Below are positions 53,578 through 63,221 of a stretch of DNA of 64,000 nucleotides, one piece after another. Every line of letters begins with the position of its first letter. The first letter of the stretch is position 1. The notes beneath the pieces are model-generated. The model was not told where the DNA came from. It ran no database searches and saw nothing but the letters and a program-made list of their open reading frames with translations. The translations under genes and the position numbers were made by a program. The stretch covers positions 1 to 64,000 of the forward strand of contig CAJXMJ010000004.1 of assembly GCA_913056455.1 (NCBI GenBank), read 5' to 3'. The stretch comes from an uncultured Fodinibius sp. GTDB taxonomy: Bacteria > Bacteroidota > Rhodothermia > Balneolales > Balneolaceae.

Positions 53578-55158
53578 GTGTCATTACAACCACTCGATTC
53601 TCTCCCCACAAACCCTCTAAAAATAAAAAGAGCCCTTCTCTCTGTTTCAGATAAAACCGGCATTGTTGAACTTGCCCGCCAGTTACATAAATCAAATGTA
53701 GAAATTATTTCTACCGGTGGAACAGCCCAAAAGATACGCGAAGCCAACATTCCGGTAACCGATGTCAGTGACATTACCGGATTTGAAGAATGCCTGGATG
53801 GGCGAGTCAAAACGCTTCATCCCATAATTCACGGAGGGATCTTGGGGCGTACTAGTTATCAACCTGATGTTGATGAAATGAATCGTCTGGATATTGCTCC
53901 CATCGAATTGGTTGTGGTTAACTTATATCCCTTTGAAGAAACAATAGCAGATCCTAATTGCAACCCCGCCATTGCCACAGAAAATATTGATATCGGCGGT
54001 CCAACGATGATTCGTGCTGCGGCCAAAAACTTTGCTCACGTCTGCGTATTGACATCCCCCAAACAATATAAAGAGTTTGGCAAAGAGCTTAGTACACACA
54101 CTGAAATTTCATTCACAAATCGCCAGCAATGGGCCACCGAAGCTTTTAATCATACTGCCCAATACGATGCAGCCATTGCCAACTACTTTAATGATCTGGA
54201 AAAGAAAGACGGTAAACTTCCTCAACAGCTAAATATTTCATTACCTAAGTCTCAATCTCTTCGATACGGTGAGAATCCTCATCAAGAAGCAGCGGTTTAC
54301 GGGAATCAAAATGGATTTATCGACTGCTTCCACGGCAAGCAGCTCAGCTTCAATAATTTTACAGATGTTGACGCAGCACTTAATCTTATTGCCGATTTTA
54401 GAAATGACGATCCAACCTGCGCCATATTCAAGCATACCGTTCCGTGTGGCGTAGCCGTCTCTGATAAACTTGCTGATGCTTGGGACAAGGCATTTGCTAC
54501 AGATACAATGTCTCCTTTTGGCGGTATTGTTGCTGTTAATAAAGAGCTGGATATCGAAACAGCCCAGAAGATTGATGAAATTTTTACAGAAATTATCATC
54601 GCACCATCCTACAGCAAAAAAGCGTTAGAACTATTTCAGCAAAAGAAAAACCGAAGGCTTATCCGCATCAAGAAGCTTCCAAACACAACGCAAAACCTTC
54701 AGTTCAAATCTATTTTTGGCGGGGCTTTGATCCAAGATGCCGATGTTAAAACGATCAGTAAGGAAGAGCTAAAAACAGTTACTGAAAGAAAACCAACAGA
54801 ACAGGAGATCAAAGATCTGCTTTTTTCCTGGAAAGTTGTGAAACATGTTAAGTCAAATGCAATTGTATATGCAAGGGATGGGCAAACAATTGGCATTGGT
54901 ACCGGGCAAACGAGTCGCGTCGAAGCATCGGAAATTGCTATTGCAAAAGCTAACCAAGAAGGACTTTCACTGGAAGGAACGGCCATTGCCTCAGATGCCT
55001 TTTTCCCATTTGCCGATGGTGTTGAAGCAGCGGCCAAAGCAGGTGCAAGCTGTGTAATCCAACCTGGTGGCAGCATCCGCGATGACGAAGTAATTGAAGC
55101 TGCTAACGAGCTAAATCTGGCCATGGTCTTCACCGGTAACAGACATTTTAGACACTAA
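53578..55158 (+). CDS. purH: Bifunctional AICAR transformylase / IMP cyclohydrolase
   Basis: A 526-residue enzyme for the last two steps of IMP synthesis. The N-terminal MGS-like cyclohydrolase domain (residues ~18-150) has ALLSVSDKTGIVELARQL, IISTGGTAQKIREANIPVTDVSDITGFEE and DGRVKTLHPIIHGGILG. The AICAR transformylase domain (about 155-526) has DIGGPTMIRAAAKNF, SLRYGENPHQEAAVYG, CAIFKHTVPCGVAVS (catalytic Lys-His) and DAFFPFADGVEAAAKAG, ending FTGNRHFRH. It begins at GTG 53578 and lies 15 bases after purN. Confidence 0.96.
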   Translation: MSLQPLDSLPTNPLKIKRALLSVSDKTGIVELARQLHKSNVEIISTGGTAQKIREANIPVTDVSDITGFEECLDGRVKTLHPIIHGGILGRTSYQPDVDEMNRLDIAPIELVVVNLYPFEETIADPNCNPAIATENIDIGGPTMIRAAAKNFAHVCVLTSPKQYKEFGKELSTHTEISFTNRQQWATEAFNHTAQYDAAIANYFNDLEKKDGKLPQQLNISLPKSQSLRYGENPHQEAAVYGNQNGFIDCFHGKQLSFNNFTDVDAALNLIADFRNDDPTCAIFKHTVPCGVAVSDKLADAWDKAFATDTMSPFGGIVAVNKELDIETAQKIDEIFTEIIIAPSYSKKALELFQQKKNRRLIRIKKLPNTTQNLQFKSIFGGALIQDADVKTISKEELKTVTERKPTEQEIKDLLFSWKVVKHVKSNAIVYARDGQTIGIGTGQTSRVEASEIAIAKANQEGLSLEGTAIASDAFFPFADGVEAAAKAGASCVIQPGGSIRDDEVIEAANELNLAMVFTGNRHFRH

Positions 55159-55291
55159 AATAATCAACAATTTGGTTTTTACTATTAATCCTGATTAATT
55201 CGCAAATAGACTTACAAAATTGTATTTTCATTCTTTGAAATTATTCAGGCGATCAACTTGATTACAATTAGCTCATCTACATAACATAATC

Positions 55292-56344
55292 ATGGACAAA
55301 CACGCATCTAAAAAGAAGAAGGATCAGCAAAAGGCAGGCTGGTTTGATTGGCTATATACCGACATAGCTATTGACCTCGGTACCGCAAACACACTCATTT
55401 ACTCGCGCGGCGAAGGCATTGTACTCAATGAGCCTTCTATCGTAGCGCTGAACTCACAAAATGAGCCGGTAGCAACGGGTCACGAAGCCCGACTAATGCA
55501 CGAAAAAACACATAAAAATATCCGTACCGTTCGCCCGCTCCGCGATGGTGTCATCGCTGATTTCGAAGTTGCCGAGCAGATGATCCGTGGTATGATTGAC
55601 AAGGTTAAAATGAAATGGTACTCAAGCACGAGACAGATGGTTGTTTGCGTGCCCAGCGGTATTACAGAAGTAGAACGCCGAGCCGTTCGTGACAGTGCAG
55701 AACATGCCGGAGCTAAAGAAGTACATCTAGTTGATGAACCAATGGCAGCCGCTATTGGAATTGGCCTCAACGTCCATGAACCTATTGGAAATATGATCGT
55801 GGATATTGGGGGCGGTACTACTGAAATTGCCGTTATTGCTCTTTCAGGTATCGTGTATGCACAATCTGTGCGCCTTGGCGGTGATGAGCTTAATGATGAC
55901 ATCATCAATTACTTTCGGCGAAATCACAATTTATTAATCGGTGAGCGAACAGCCGAAAAGATTAAGTGTGAAATAGGTTCTGCTGCTCCTTTGGATGAGG
56001 AGTTGGATATGGAAACCAAAGGACGTGATTTAGTCAATGGTGTCCCCCGAATTCGTCACGTCTCTTCGAAAGACGTTCGAGAAGCGATCTCTGAATCGGT
56101 CAACACCATTGTGGAATCGATCACCAAATCGCTTGAACAAACTCCTCCCGAACTTTCGGCTGATATTCTTGATCGGGGGATAATGCTTACCGGTGGTGGC
56201 GCAAAATTAAAAAATCTAGATAAGCTAATTATTGAAACTACTGATCTTCCTGTCCATATTGCTGAAGACCCATTGACAGCCGTAGTACGCGGAACGGGAG
56301 CAATTCTGGAAGATATCGAATATTACAGAACGGTCATTTCTTAA
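55292..56344 (+). CDS. mreB: Rod shape-determining protein MreB
   Basis: A 350-residue bacterial actin that guides wall synthesis along the cell cylinder. Landmarks: IAIDLGTANTLIYSRGEGIVLNEPSIVAL (phosphate 1) near residue 26, the amphipathic-patch region FGW-like KKDQQKAGWFDWLYTD at the N-terminus, IVDIGGGTTEIAVIALSGIVYAQSVRLGGDELN (phosphate 2) near 170, and RGIMLTGGGAKLKNLDKLI (adenosine motif) near 295. It opens the mreB-mreC-mreD-mrdA-rodA operon; the 133-base spacer upstream should hold its promoter. Confidence 0.97.
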   Translation: MDKHASKKKKDQQKAGWFDWLYTDIAIDLGTANTLIYSRGEGIVLNEPSIVALNSQNEPVATGHEARLMHEKTHKNIRTVRPLRDGVIADFEVAEQMIRGMIDKVKMKWYSSTRQMVVCVPSGITEVERRAVRDSAEHAGAKEVHLVDEPMAAAIGIGLNVHEPIGNMIVDIGGGTTEIAVIALSGIVYAQSVRLGGDELNDDIINYFRRNHNLLIGERTAEKIKCEIGSAAPLDEELDMETKGRDLVNGVPRIRHVSSKDVREAISESVNTIVESITKSLEQTPPELSADILDRGIMLTGGGAKLKNLDKLIIETTDLPVHIAEDPLTAVVRGTGAILEDIEYYRTVIS

Positions 56345-56359
56345 ATCCAGAGAAGGTGA

Positions 56360-57202
56360 ATGCGATTCAAACTTCCCAGCATAGCTGATGCGAAAGATCA
56401 TATAATAACAGCCCTGATTCTGATTATTGCTGTGGCACTGATGATCGGACGATATCAAGGAGGGCTCAACAACCTGCGAAAAGCATCAATAACAATATTC
56501 AGCTACTTGGAAGAACCACTTTCAAATGTTAGGGTATACCGTCGGGCCCTAAAAACGAATACCTATTTGCGGAAACAGAACGTCTTACTCTTAGATGAAC
56601 TAAGCCGCCTAAGAGCTGCAGAGCAACGAAATGAACAGCTACGGGAGCTACTGCAATTTAGCAGCGAGAGTAATCTAAGCCTATATCCTGTTCAAATCGT
56701 GGGCAAAGAACTTAATCAAATTACCAACTCTCTTACCGTGGATGCCGGACAAGAAGAAGGTATTACCAATGGCATGCCCATGGTTTCATCCGAAGGACTT
56801 GTCGGAAAAGTGATCTTGTCGGCAAACGGCTATTCGCAAGTTATGCCCTATTTCAATACCCTGTTTAGGGTCAGTGCAAAACTTCAGCAATCCAACGCCT
56901 ACGGCATCGTCTCATGGGATGGTGATAGCAAAAAAGAACTACAGCTTAATTATGTTCCTCAAACTACAGATGTTGACACGGGCGAAGTTGTCGTCACCTC
57001 AGGATACAGCAACCAATTTCCGCCTGATATTCCTATCGGAAAAGTACTGAGAACCGAACCACAGCAAGGAAAAGAAACGCAACGCGTATATATAGAGCCG
57101 TTTGTGAACCTATTTGAAATTGCCGAAGGCTTTATTGTAAAGTTTAAGCCGGATACTACTATCAAGAATCTCAACGAAGATTATGAAAATCTTTTACAAT
57201 GA
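56360..57202 (+). CDS. mreC: Rod shape-determining protein MreC
   Basis: A 280-residue bitopic protein linking MreB to the periplasmic wall machinery. A single helix near residues 14-32 (HIITALILIIAVALMIG) is followed by a periplasmic coiled coil (60-95, LRKQNVLLLDELSRLRAAEQRNEQLRELLQF region) and two beta-barrels (100-275): VGKELNQITNSLTVDAGQEEGITNGMPMVSSEGLVGKVI, then VVTSGYSNQFPPDIPIGKVLR. It starts 15 bases after mreB and its stop overlaps the mreD start by 4 bases. Confidence 0.93.
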   Translation: MRFKLPSIADAKDHIITALILIIAVALMIGRYQGGLNNLRKASITIFSYLEEPLSNVRVYRRALKTNTYLRKQNVLLLDELSRLRAAEQRNEQLRELLQFSSESNLSLYPVQIVGKELNQITNSLTVDAGQEEGITNGMPMVSSEGLVGKVILSANGYSQVMPYFNTLFRVSAKLQQSNAYGIVSWDGDSKKELQLNYVPQTTDVDTGEVVVTSGYSNQFPPDIPIGKVLRTEPQQGKETQRVYIEPFVNLFEIAEGFIVKFKPDTTIKNLNEDYENLLQ

Positions 57203-57669
57203 ATCCTGAACGTTTTAAAAACTTTGGCATCGGGGTTGGCTTCCTTCTAATTCAAGTAATGCTTTTTCGGCATCTTAAAATCATACAAATCCAACCCGAC
57301 CTGATACTTATTTTTTTGGTGTGGTACATGGCACGTAAAGACCGCACAGCCGCTTTACTTATGGCTGCAGGATTGGGATTTTTACAAGATGCAATACTTG
57401 ATCTTTGGGGACTAAATATGTTCTCCAAAACGTTATTAGTATTCATGAGTTACAACTTCATCCCAAGCGGATCAAAAAAACAATTATTAATTGGACAGGT
57501 TTTTTTGACTATTGCTATTGCAGCTTTAATTCATAATCTCATATTTCTTGGGCTCAATGTCGCTATTCAAAGTTACACCGGAGAACAGTACTTCTGGCAA
57601 CATCTGATTGGTAGCAGTCTGTATACTGCTTTTGTAGCAAGTTTCATCCAATTATTCAGAACAAACTAA
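57199..57669 (+). CDS. mreD: Rod shape-determining protein MreD
   Basis: A 156-residue inner-membrane protein with about five helices (FGIGVGFLLIQVMLF, IIQIQPDLILIFLVWYMA, ALLMAAGLGFLQDAILDLWGLNMFSKTLLVFM, LIGQVFLTIAIAALIHNLIFLGL, LIGSSLYTAFVASFIQLF). MreD proteins diverge widely. The assignment rests on length, topology, the LQD motif and its place between mreC and mrdA, overlapping mreC by 4 bases and 4 bases before mrdA. Confidence 0.9.
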   Translation: MNPERFKNFGIGVGFLLIQVMLFRHLKIIQIQPDLILIFLVWYMARKDRTAALLMAAGLGFLQDAILDLWGLNMFSKTLLVFMSYNFIPSGSKKQLLIGQVFLTIAIAALIHNLIFLGLNVAIQSYTGEQYFWQHLIGSSLYTAFVASFIQLFRTN

Positions 57670-57673
57670 TACA

Positions 57674-59545
57674 ATGCCATCCCGAAAAAAAATACGTACT
57701 AAAACCTCCCTCCGGGTACTACAGGTATGTATTATACTTTTGGGGCTTATCATTTTAGGCAGATTATTCCAGTTACAAATACTTCAGTACGATACCTATA
57801 ATCCCCTCAGTCGAGAAAATTCACTACGTCAAGAGGTTATCAATCCTGCCCGGGGATTGATCTATGATCGCAATGGCAACCTTATTGTTGACAATCAACC
57901 GATCTATACCATAACCGTAACACCAGCCAGTTATGATCCTAAGAACACTCCAATTCTGGCTGAACTTATGGATGTGCCGGTAGAAGAAGTCGAAAAAAGA
58001 GTACAGGAGGCCCGCGACTATTCCTATTATCGATCGTCCCGCATTTTTACCGAGGTCGATTTTGAAACATTTTCGATCATCCAGGAAAGCATTTGGCAAC
58101 TCCCGGGTGTTGGTCACCAGATAGAAAGCAAACGCGACTACCCCATAGACAGCTTAAAGGCATCTCACATTTTGGGATATTTGCGCGAAGTATCTAAAGA
58201 AGAATACCTGAGGACAGAGAGTTATCATCTTGGTGATAAAACGGGCAAAAGCGGGCTTGAAATGGCTTATGAAGAACACTTAAGGGGTACGCTCGGTACC
58301 AAGTATATTAAAATTAACGCCATGGGACAGAATCTGGGCCCGTATCAGGATGGAGCCATAGATGAAAATCCTGAAAAAGGATCTGACTTATATACGACTA
58401 TTGATACCGAGCTACAACTCTTGGCCGAAGATCTTATGCAGGGCAAACAAGGAGCTGTCGTGGCATTAAATCCCGATAATGGAGCTGTACTTAGCATGGT
58501 AAGTGCTCCCGAATATGATATCCGAAAATTGTCGGGCCGTCTCGACAAAACCTATTGGGATAGCATCAACGCCGACACGACCAACCCACTATACAACCGC
58601 GCAGTCTCAGGGAAACAACCTCCCGGCTCTACCTTTAAGCCTCTTATGGCGCTGATGGGATTGGAACTCGGAATTATCACCCCTGAAACAGAAATTGACA
58701 ATCCTGGTTATTATTCTCGCGGGCGCCGCTATAACGACCTTGCTGATCCCGGAAAGTATGATGTGGGCAAAGCTCTCCAGGAGTCCAGTAATACCTTTTT
58801 CTTCTGGTTAATGGATAAAATTGCCACTCAAAAAGGTCTTGATAAGTGGCACGAACTGGCCACCTCTTTTGGACTTGGGCGTCACAATAATATTGATATA
58901 CCTAATGAAGTAGCAGGAACCATTCCGGACAGTACCTTTTTTAACCGGGTGCTGGGCGAAGGTAAATGGGGCATTGGCGACCAGCTTAGCTTAGGTGTTG
59001 GTCAGGGATTTGTAGCTGTATCCCCTCTGCAAATGGCATTAGTAGCTGCTCAAATTGGTAATGGGGGACATAAGGTCCAACCTCACTTTGTTAGTGCAAT
59101 TAGACAAAATGACGGAACCATGATGTTGACTAATCCCGAAAAGGACAAAATTGAATGGGTCGATGCCAGTGAAATATCAGTAGTAAAGGACGGTATGCGC
59201 AGAGTTGTTACCGAAGGCAGCGGTCGCTATTATGCCGATCTGGACAGCGTTAAGGTTGCCGGAAAAACTGGAACAGCTCAGAATCCGCATGGACAGGATC
59301 ATGGATGGTTTATTAGTTTTGCTCCGGTTGACGATCCGAAAATTGCCGTTGCTGTTCTTGTTGAAAACGGAGGCTATGGGTCAATTTCTGCTGCCCCTAT
59401 TGCCTCTCTACTCATTGAGCAATACCTGACTGGAGAAATTGACCGATCGTATGTATACAATTATGTGAAGACTTTTGAGCCAAGAAAACAAACGACTGAT
59501 GAAGAAGAGGAAGAAAATATAGATGATCAATCTCAAGGAACTTAG
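57674..59545 (+). CDS. mrdA: Penicillin-binding protein 2 (elongasome transpeptidase)
   Basis: A 623-residue class B transpeptidase for cylinder-wall growth. One N-terminal helix (residues 17-38, VCIILLGLIILGRLFQLQI), then the pedestal domain with RGLIYDRNGNLIVDNQPIYTI, and the transpeptidase with active-site SxxK in KQPPGSTFKPLMALMGLE near 318, SxN in LQESSNTFFFWLMD near 376 and KTG in VKVAGKTGTAQNPHGQDHGWFISFAP near 530. The C-terminal tail is acidic. It overlaps rodA by 23 bases and matches the RodA-PBP2 pairing. Confidence 0.96.
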   Translation: MPSRKKIRTKTSLRVLQVCIILLGLIILGRLFQLQILQYDTYNPLSRENSLRQEVINPARGLIYDRNGNLIVDNQPIYTITVTPASYDPKNTPILAELMDVPVEEVEKRVQEARDYSYYRSSRIFTEVDFETFSIIQESIWQLPGVGHQIESKRDYPIDSLKASHILGYLREVSKEEYLRTESYHLGDKTGKSGLEMAYEEHLRGTLGTKYIKINAMGQNLGPYQDGAIDENPEKGSDLYTTIDTELQLLAEDLMQGKQGAVVALNPDNGAVLSMVSAPEYDIRKLSGRLDKTYWDSINADTTNPLYNRAVSGKQPPGSTFKPLMALMGLELGIITPETEIDNPGYYSRGRRYNDLADPGKYDVGKALQESSNTFFFWLMDKIATQKGLDKWHELATSFGLGRHNNIDIPNEVAGTIPDSTFFNRVLGEGKWGIGDQLSLGVGQGFVAVSPLQMALVAAQIGNGGHKVQPHFVSAIRQNDGTMMLTNPEKDKIEWVDASEISVVKDGMRRVVTEGSGRYYADLDSVKVAGKTGTAQNPHGQDHGWFISFAPVDDPKIAVAVLVENGGYGSISAAPIASLLIEQYLTGEIDRSYVYNYVKTFEPRKQTTDEEEEENIDDQSQGT

Positions 59546-60773
59546 CTGGTCGCTTGTCATTATTTGGGCAAGCCTTATTGCCGTGGGATTGGTAGCTATT
59601 TACAGTGCTACACAAGGTCCCGTAGCTGAATTTCTACCCAGTTATATTCAATTCAATTTTTATAAACAATTAATTTCCTTTGGGATTGCGGTACTCCTTT
59701 TAATAGGACTTCAATTTATCAACCCGCGAACCTTTCAAGAGGGTTCCTATGTATTTTATGGAATTGGTATACTGTTGATGATTCTCACGCTCTTAATCGG
59801 AAAGGAAGTAAACGGGGCGAGAAGCTGGCTTGTATTGGGTCCTTTCAACCTGCAAGTAAGCGAATTGATGAAAATTGCTACCATCCTTGCTGTAGCTAAC
59901 TACTTGACCAGCGGACGAAATATATCGGCAGAGAATTTAAAATCAGCCATTATTGCGGTTTCACTTATAGTCCTACCCGCCATCTTAATCATTATGCAAA
60001 ACGATATGGGGACGGCAATTATCTTTTTTGCATTAATTCCGGTAGTGCTGTTTTGGTCAGGACTGCCCTACGGCATTTCATTATTTATTATATCTCCTGC
60101 CATCATCGGTTACCTCACTATTATCTCATGGTACTGGGGACTTATTGCCGCAATAATCATTACACTTGCGATCTTTATAATACAGCGACGTACATGGTTG
60201 ACCTTTACGTCATTCGTTACCGGAGTTTTACTTGTTATTGGTATTCAAGTTGCCCTTAACCAGGTATTACAACCCCACCAGCGAGCTCGCATAGAAGCCT
60301 TTACAAACCCTTCTTTTGACCCCCAAGGTGCAGGATGGAACGTCATACAAGCTAAAACAGCAATAGGATCGGGCGGGATATACGGGAAGGGATTTCTTGA
60401 AGGCACACAAACACAACTTCGTTTTCTACCCGAACAATGGACTGACTTTATTTTCTGCGTGATCGGAGAAGAGTTTGGGTTTATTGGTGCCGGATTTACT
60501 GTTCTACTACTGCTTGCACTGACATTACGGTTATTGCGAATGGCCTCTGTCCATAAACATCCCTTTGCTCAATTGGTCATGGTAGGAGTATTAACCATTT
60601 TCTTCACTCACTTCTTTATAAATGTAGGGTCGGCCACAGGCTTATTACCAGTCATTGGGATTCCCTTACCATTTATCAGCTATGGAGGATCAGCACTTAT
60701 CACCAACACACTGATGCTGGGAATTTGCTTGAATCTCGATTTCTATAAACGGCAGTTCAGTATTTACCGATAA
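59523..60773 (+). CDS. rodA: Peptidoglycan glycosyltransferase RodA (SEDS family)
   Basis: A 416-residue ten-helix SEDS glycosyltransferase polymerising lipid II with PBP2. Landmarks: LVIIWASLIAVGLVAIYSATQG at the N-terminus, GKEVNGARSWLVLGPFNLQVSELMKI near 97 (the ARSW signature), NDMGTAIIFFALIPVVLFWSGL near 160 (the MGTA-type Asp region), the periplasmic loop near 250-290 with AKTAIGSGGIYGKGFLEGTQTQLRFLPEQWTDFIFCVIGEEFGFIG, and NVGSATGLLPVIGIPLPFISYGGSAL. It overlaps mrdA by 23 bases and ends 3 bases from convergent rnhB. Confidence 0.96.
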   Translation: MINLKELSWSLVIIWASLIAVGLVAIYSATQGPVAEFLPSYIQFNFYKQLISFGIAVLLLIGLQFINPRTFQEGSYVFYGIGILLMILTLLIGKEVNGARSWLVLGPFNLQVSELMKIATILAVANYLTSGRNISAENLKSAIIAVSLIVLPAILIIMQNDMGTAIIFFALIPVVLFWSGLPYGISLFIISPAIIGYLTIISWYWGLIAAIIITLAIFIIQRRTWLTFTSFVTGVLLVIGIQVALNQVLQPHQRARIEAFTNPSFDPQGAGWNVIQAKTAIGSGGIYGKGFLEGTQTQLRFLPEQWTDFIFCVIGEEFGFIGAGFTVLLLLALTLRLLRMASVHKHPFAQLVMVGVLTIFFTHFFINVGSATGLLPVIGIPLPFISYGGSALITNTLMLGICLNLDFYKRQFSIYR

Positions 60774-60776
60774 TTT

Positions 60777-61424
60777 TTATTCTTCTAACTTCTTATCGGT
60801 GCGTAAGTTGAAACTCTGTCGATGAAATTTTGTTGCACCGTACTTCTTTAGACCCTCAAAATGCTTAGCTGTAGGATATCCTACATTGGTATCCCAGCCA
60901 TAATAGGGATAATCTTGGTGGAGCTTAATCATCCACTCATCGCGATACACCTTTGCAATGATTGAAGCTGCAGCAATACTCATCGATCGGTCATCACCCC
61001 CAACAATACATCTGTGCGGGCACAATCCTGAACTAAACCGATTCCCATCAACAAGCAGATAATCCGGATTCGCCTCCTCAGCTTCGGCACATTTTGTCAT
61101 CGCTTTAATAGATGCATGCAGGATATTCAGTTTATCAATTTCGGTGGGGCTGCACCATTGAATAGTCCAATACAATGCTTCTTTTTTGATTTGCTTTGTT
61201 AGTTGTTTGCGTTCGCTAAGAGTAAGCTTTTTGCTGTCACGAATCGCCTCTACATAAGTCCCCGGCTCAAAAATAACCCCCGCTGCTACCACTGGGCCCG
61301 ACAAACAGCCTCGACCCACTTCATCAAGCCCCATAACCCGTTCATATTCTTCTCCCCAAAGCTGGCGTTCGAACATAATGCGGTCTGTGGAACCAATCTT
61401 ATTTAAATTACTCGAATTATTCAT
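60777..61424 (-). CDS. rnhB: Ribonuclease HII
   Basis: A 215-residue RNase HII that nicks 5' of ribonucleotides in DNA. Catalytic acids: Asp-Glu in VMGLDEVGRGCLSGPVVAAGVIF near residue 33, Asp in LLVDGNRF near 124 and Asp in SIAAASIIAKVYRDEWM near 160. The C-terminal GYPTAKHFEGLKKYGATKFHRQSF segment is the family signature, ending about 200. The N-terminus has a short extension (MNNSSNLNKIGSTDRIM) so a start at a later Met is possible. It converges with rodA and is divergent from the VWA gene. Confidence 0.95.
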   Translation of the reverse strand: MNNSSNLNKIGSTDRIMFERQLWGEEYERVMGLDEVGRGCLSGPVVAAGVIFEPGTYVEAIRDSKKLTLSERKQLTKQIKKEALYWTIQWCSPTEIDKLNILHASIKAMTKCAEAEEANPDYLLVDGNRFSSGLCPHRCIVGGDDRSMSIAAASIIAKVYRDEWMIKLHQDYPYYGWDTNVGYPTAKHFEGLKKYGATKFHRQSFNLRTDKKLEE

Positions 61425-61488
61425 TACTATGAATTAAAAAGGTTTCTAAAGCGTTAGGATTACGCAAGCTAAAGTCAATCTTTTTACT

Positions 61489-62598
61489 ATGCATTTCAAG
61501 TACCAACAATGGGATGAACGGTTCGCAAAGGACAAGGGGAAATCCCCTTTTGATTCCCTTTGGGATACTTTCCAAGAATTACTAACTATTGCCAGCGGTG
61601 ATGTTCAACAAGCCCTCCGTTGGCTTACAGAGCTTGATAATGATTATGATCTGACGGATCAATTTGATGATTATAATATTGGTGATTTTGTCGATGAACT
61701 GAAAGAACGTGGTTACATCGAGCAAGATGATAACCAAGAAATATATGTAATCACACGCAAAACAGAGCGAAGCCTGCGCCAGCGATCACTGGAAGAAATA
61801 TTCAATAATCTTAAAAAAGGCGCTACCGGCAACCACCAAACTGACCATACCGGCAAAGGCCTGGAACGGCAGCCAGAAACGCGTAAGTGGCAGCAAGGTG
61901 ATGATATTGCCAATATCGACAGTGTAGGTACCATGATGAATATGTTGCGACACAGCAACATTGATCAAATGCAGCTGCACGAAGACGATATACGCGTTCA
62001 TGACACCGATCACTACACATCAGTAGCTACGGTATTGCTGATCGATCTAAGCCACTCTATGGTGCTTTATGGCGAAGATCGCATTACTCCCGCTAAGAAA
62101 GTGGCCATGGCACTATCGGAGCTTATTTTGAATAATTATGCCAAAGATTCACTGGATATCGTAGCTTTTGGTAATGAAGCATGGAAAGTAGAAATTGAAG
62201 ATCTTCCCTATCTAAAAGTCGGTCCATACCACACAAATACCCAGCAGGCACTTGAGCTGGCTCGTCACACCCTACATCGTCGCAAATTTGCCAACAAGCA
62301 GATTTTTATGATCACAGACGGTAAACCTTCCTGCATTATCGAGAATGGCAAAATGTACAAAAACAGCTTTGGACTCGACCGAAAAATTGTGAACAGGGTA
62401 TTAGATGAGGCTGTTAAATGTCGACGCGATGATATTGACATCACTACCTTTATGATTGCCAGAGATCCTTATCTACAAGATTTTGTTCGAGAGCTCACCG
62501 AAGCAAACAAAGGACGTGCTTATTTTGCATCACTCGATAACTTGGGTGGGTATATTTTTGAAGATTATATCAAAAACAGAAAGCGAAGGGTTAAATAA
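61489..62598 (+). CDS. VWA-domain protein
   Basis: A 369-residue cytoplasmic protein. The N-terminal half (1-175) is helical with no family name I know (SPFDSLWDTFQELLTIASGDVQQALRWL region). The VWA domain (about 180-355) has a full MIDAS site: DLSHS (DxSxS) in VLLIDLSHSMVLYG near 184, a Thr in HTNTQQAL near 252 and the Asp in MITDGKPS near 277. Family members often pair with MoxR-type AAA ATPases to activate metalloproteins or macromolecular complexes. No such gene is adjacent here. A bidirectional-looking terminator follows. Confidence 0.9.
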   Translation: MHFKYQQWDERFAKDKGKSPFDSLWDTFQELLTIASGDVQQALRWLTELDNDYDLTDQFDDYNIGDFVDELKERGYIEQDDNQEIYVITRKTERSLRQRSLEEIFNNLKKGATGNHQTDHTGKGLERQPETRKWQQGDDIANIDSVGTMMNMLRHSNIDQMQLHEDDIRVHDTDHYTSVATVLLIDLSHSMVLYGEDRITPAKKVAMALSELILNNYAKDSLDIVAFGNEAWKVEIEDLPYLKVGPYHTNTQQALELARHTLHRRKFANKQIFMITDGKPSCIIENGKMYKNSFGLDRKIVNRVLDEAVKCRRDDIDITTFMIARDPYLQDFVRELTEANKGRAYFASLDNLGGYIFEDYIKNRKRRVK

Positions 62599-62626
62599 AA
62601 AAGGCAGCCCGTTATGAGCTGCCTTA
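62596..62626 (-). terminator. Terminator between the VWA gene and the OmpH cluster
   Basis: AAGGCAGC (62601-62608), a 9-base loop, GCTGCCTT (62618-62625). On the minus strand the stem is followed by a T-rich tract (complement of 62591-62600), so it ends the OmpH transcript and, being between convergent genes, probably also the VWA one. Confidence 0.8.
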
Positions 62627-62651
62627 TAATATTCTCCTATGATTACCTGCC

Positions 62652-63203
62652 TTAAATTCCCAGCTCCTGCATTACCTGATCGGTAATATTATATTTCTCC
62701 TGGGCTTCGTCAGAAGCATAAAGAATAATCATATCACCTTGGCTAGTCGTTGTGTTAATCACATACGTTAGTCCCATATCTTCGGCAACTGTACCAACAG
62801 CATTATCAATCTGATCGAGAAGCGGACCTACCAATTCTTGCTGTTTCTGTTGTATCTCCTGCTGAATCTGTGATTGATACTGCTGCAACTCAGAATTCAA
62901 CTTACCAAGCCGTTCTTCTTCACGTTTACGAGCAGACTCATTGATTACATCCGCTTTTTGCTGATACTCAGTAAGCTGTTGTTGAAAGTCTTGTTGCTTT
63001 TTACTGAATTCATTTCGCTTGCGTTCTATGAAGTTTTGCAAGCGCTGCTGAACAGCCTTCATTTCAGGCATTTTATTTAAAATGGCTTGCGGGTCAACAT
63101 AACCTATTTCCATTTGTTGACCTTGTGCCTGTGCGCTAGAAAGACCTGTAAAGCCAACAGCCAAAAAACAAAGTAGTGATATAGAAAGTATTCGTTTTAA
63201 CAT
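62652..63203 (-). CDS. OmpH/Skp family periplasmic chaperone, copy 1
   Basis: A 183-residue Skp-like chaperone (start ATG 63203; a TTG six codons earlier is less likely). The signal peptide (MLKRILSISLLCFLAVGFTG..AQAQ) is followed by a short strand MEIGYVDPQAILNKMPEMKAVQQRL, a long charged coiled coil of Q/K/E (about 45-125) and the C-terminal strands MGLTYVINTTTSQGDMIILYASDEAQ with NITDQVMQELGI. Skp captures outer-membrane proteins in the periplasm before Bam inserts them. It is 19 bases after copy 2. Confidence 0.92.
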   Translation of the reverse strand: MLKRILSISLLCFLAVGFTGLSSAQAQGQQMEIGYVDPQAILNKMPEMKAVQQRLQNFIERKRNEFSKKQQDFQQQLTEYQQKADVINESARKREEERLGKLNSELQQYQSQIQQEIQQKQQELVGPLLDQIDNAVGTVAEDMGLTYVINTTTSQGDMIILYASDEAQEKYNITDQVMQELGI

Positions 63204-63221
63204 AGTATGATGTGTTTTCAA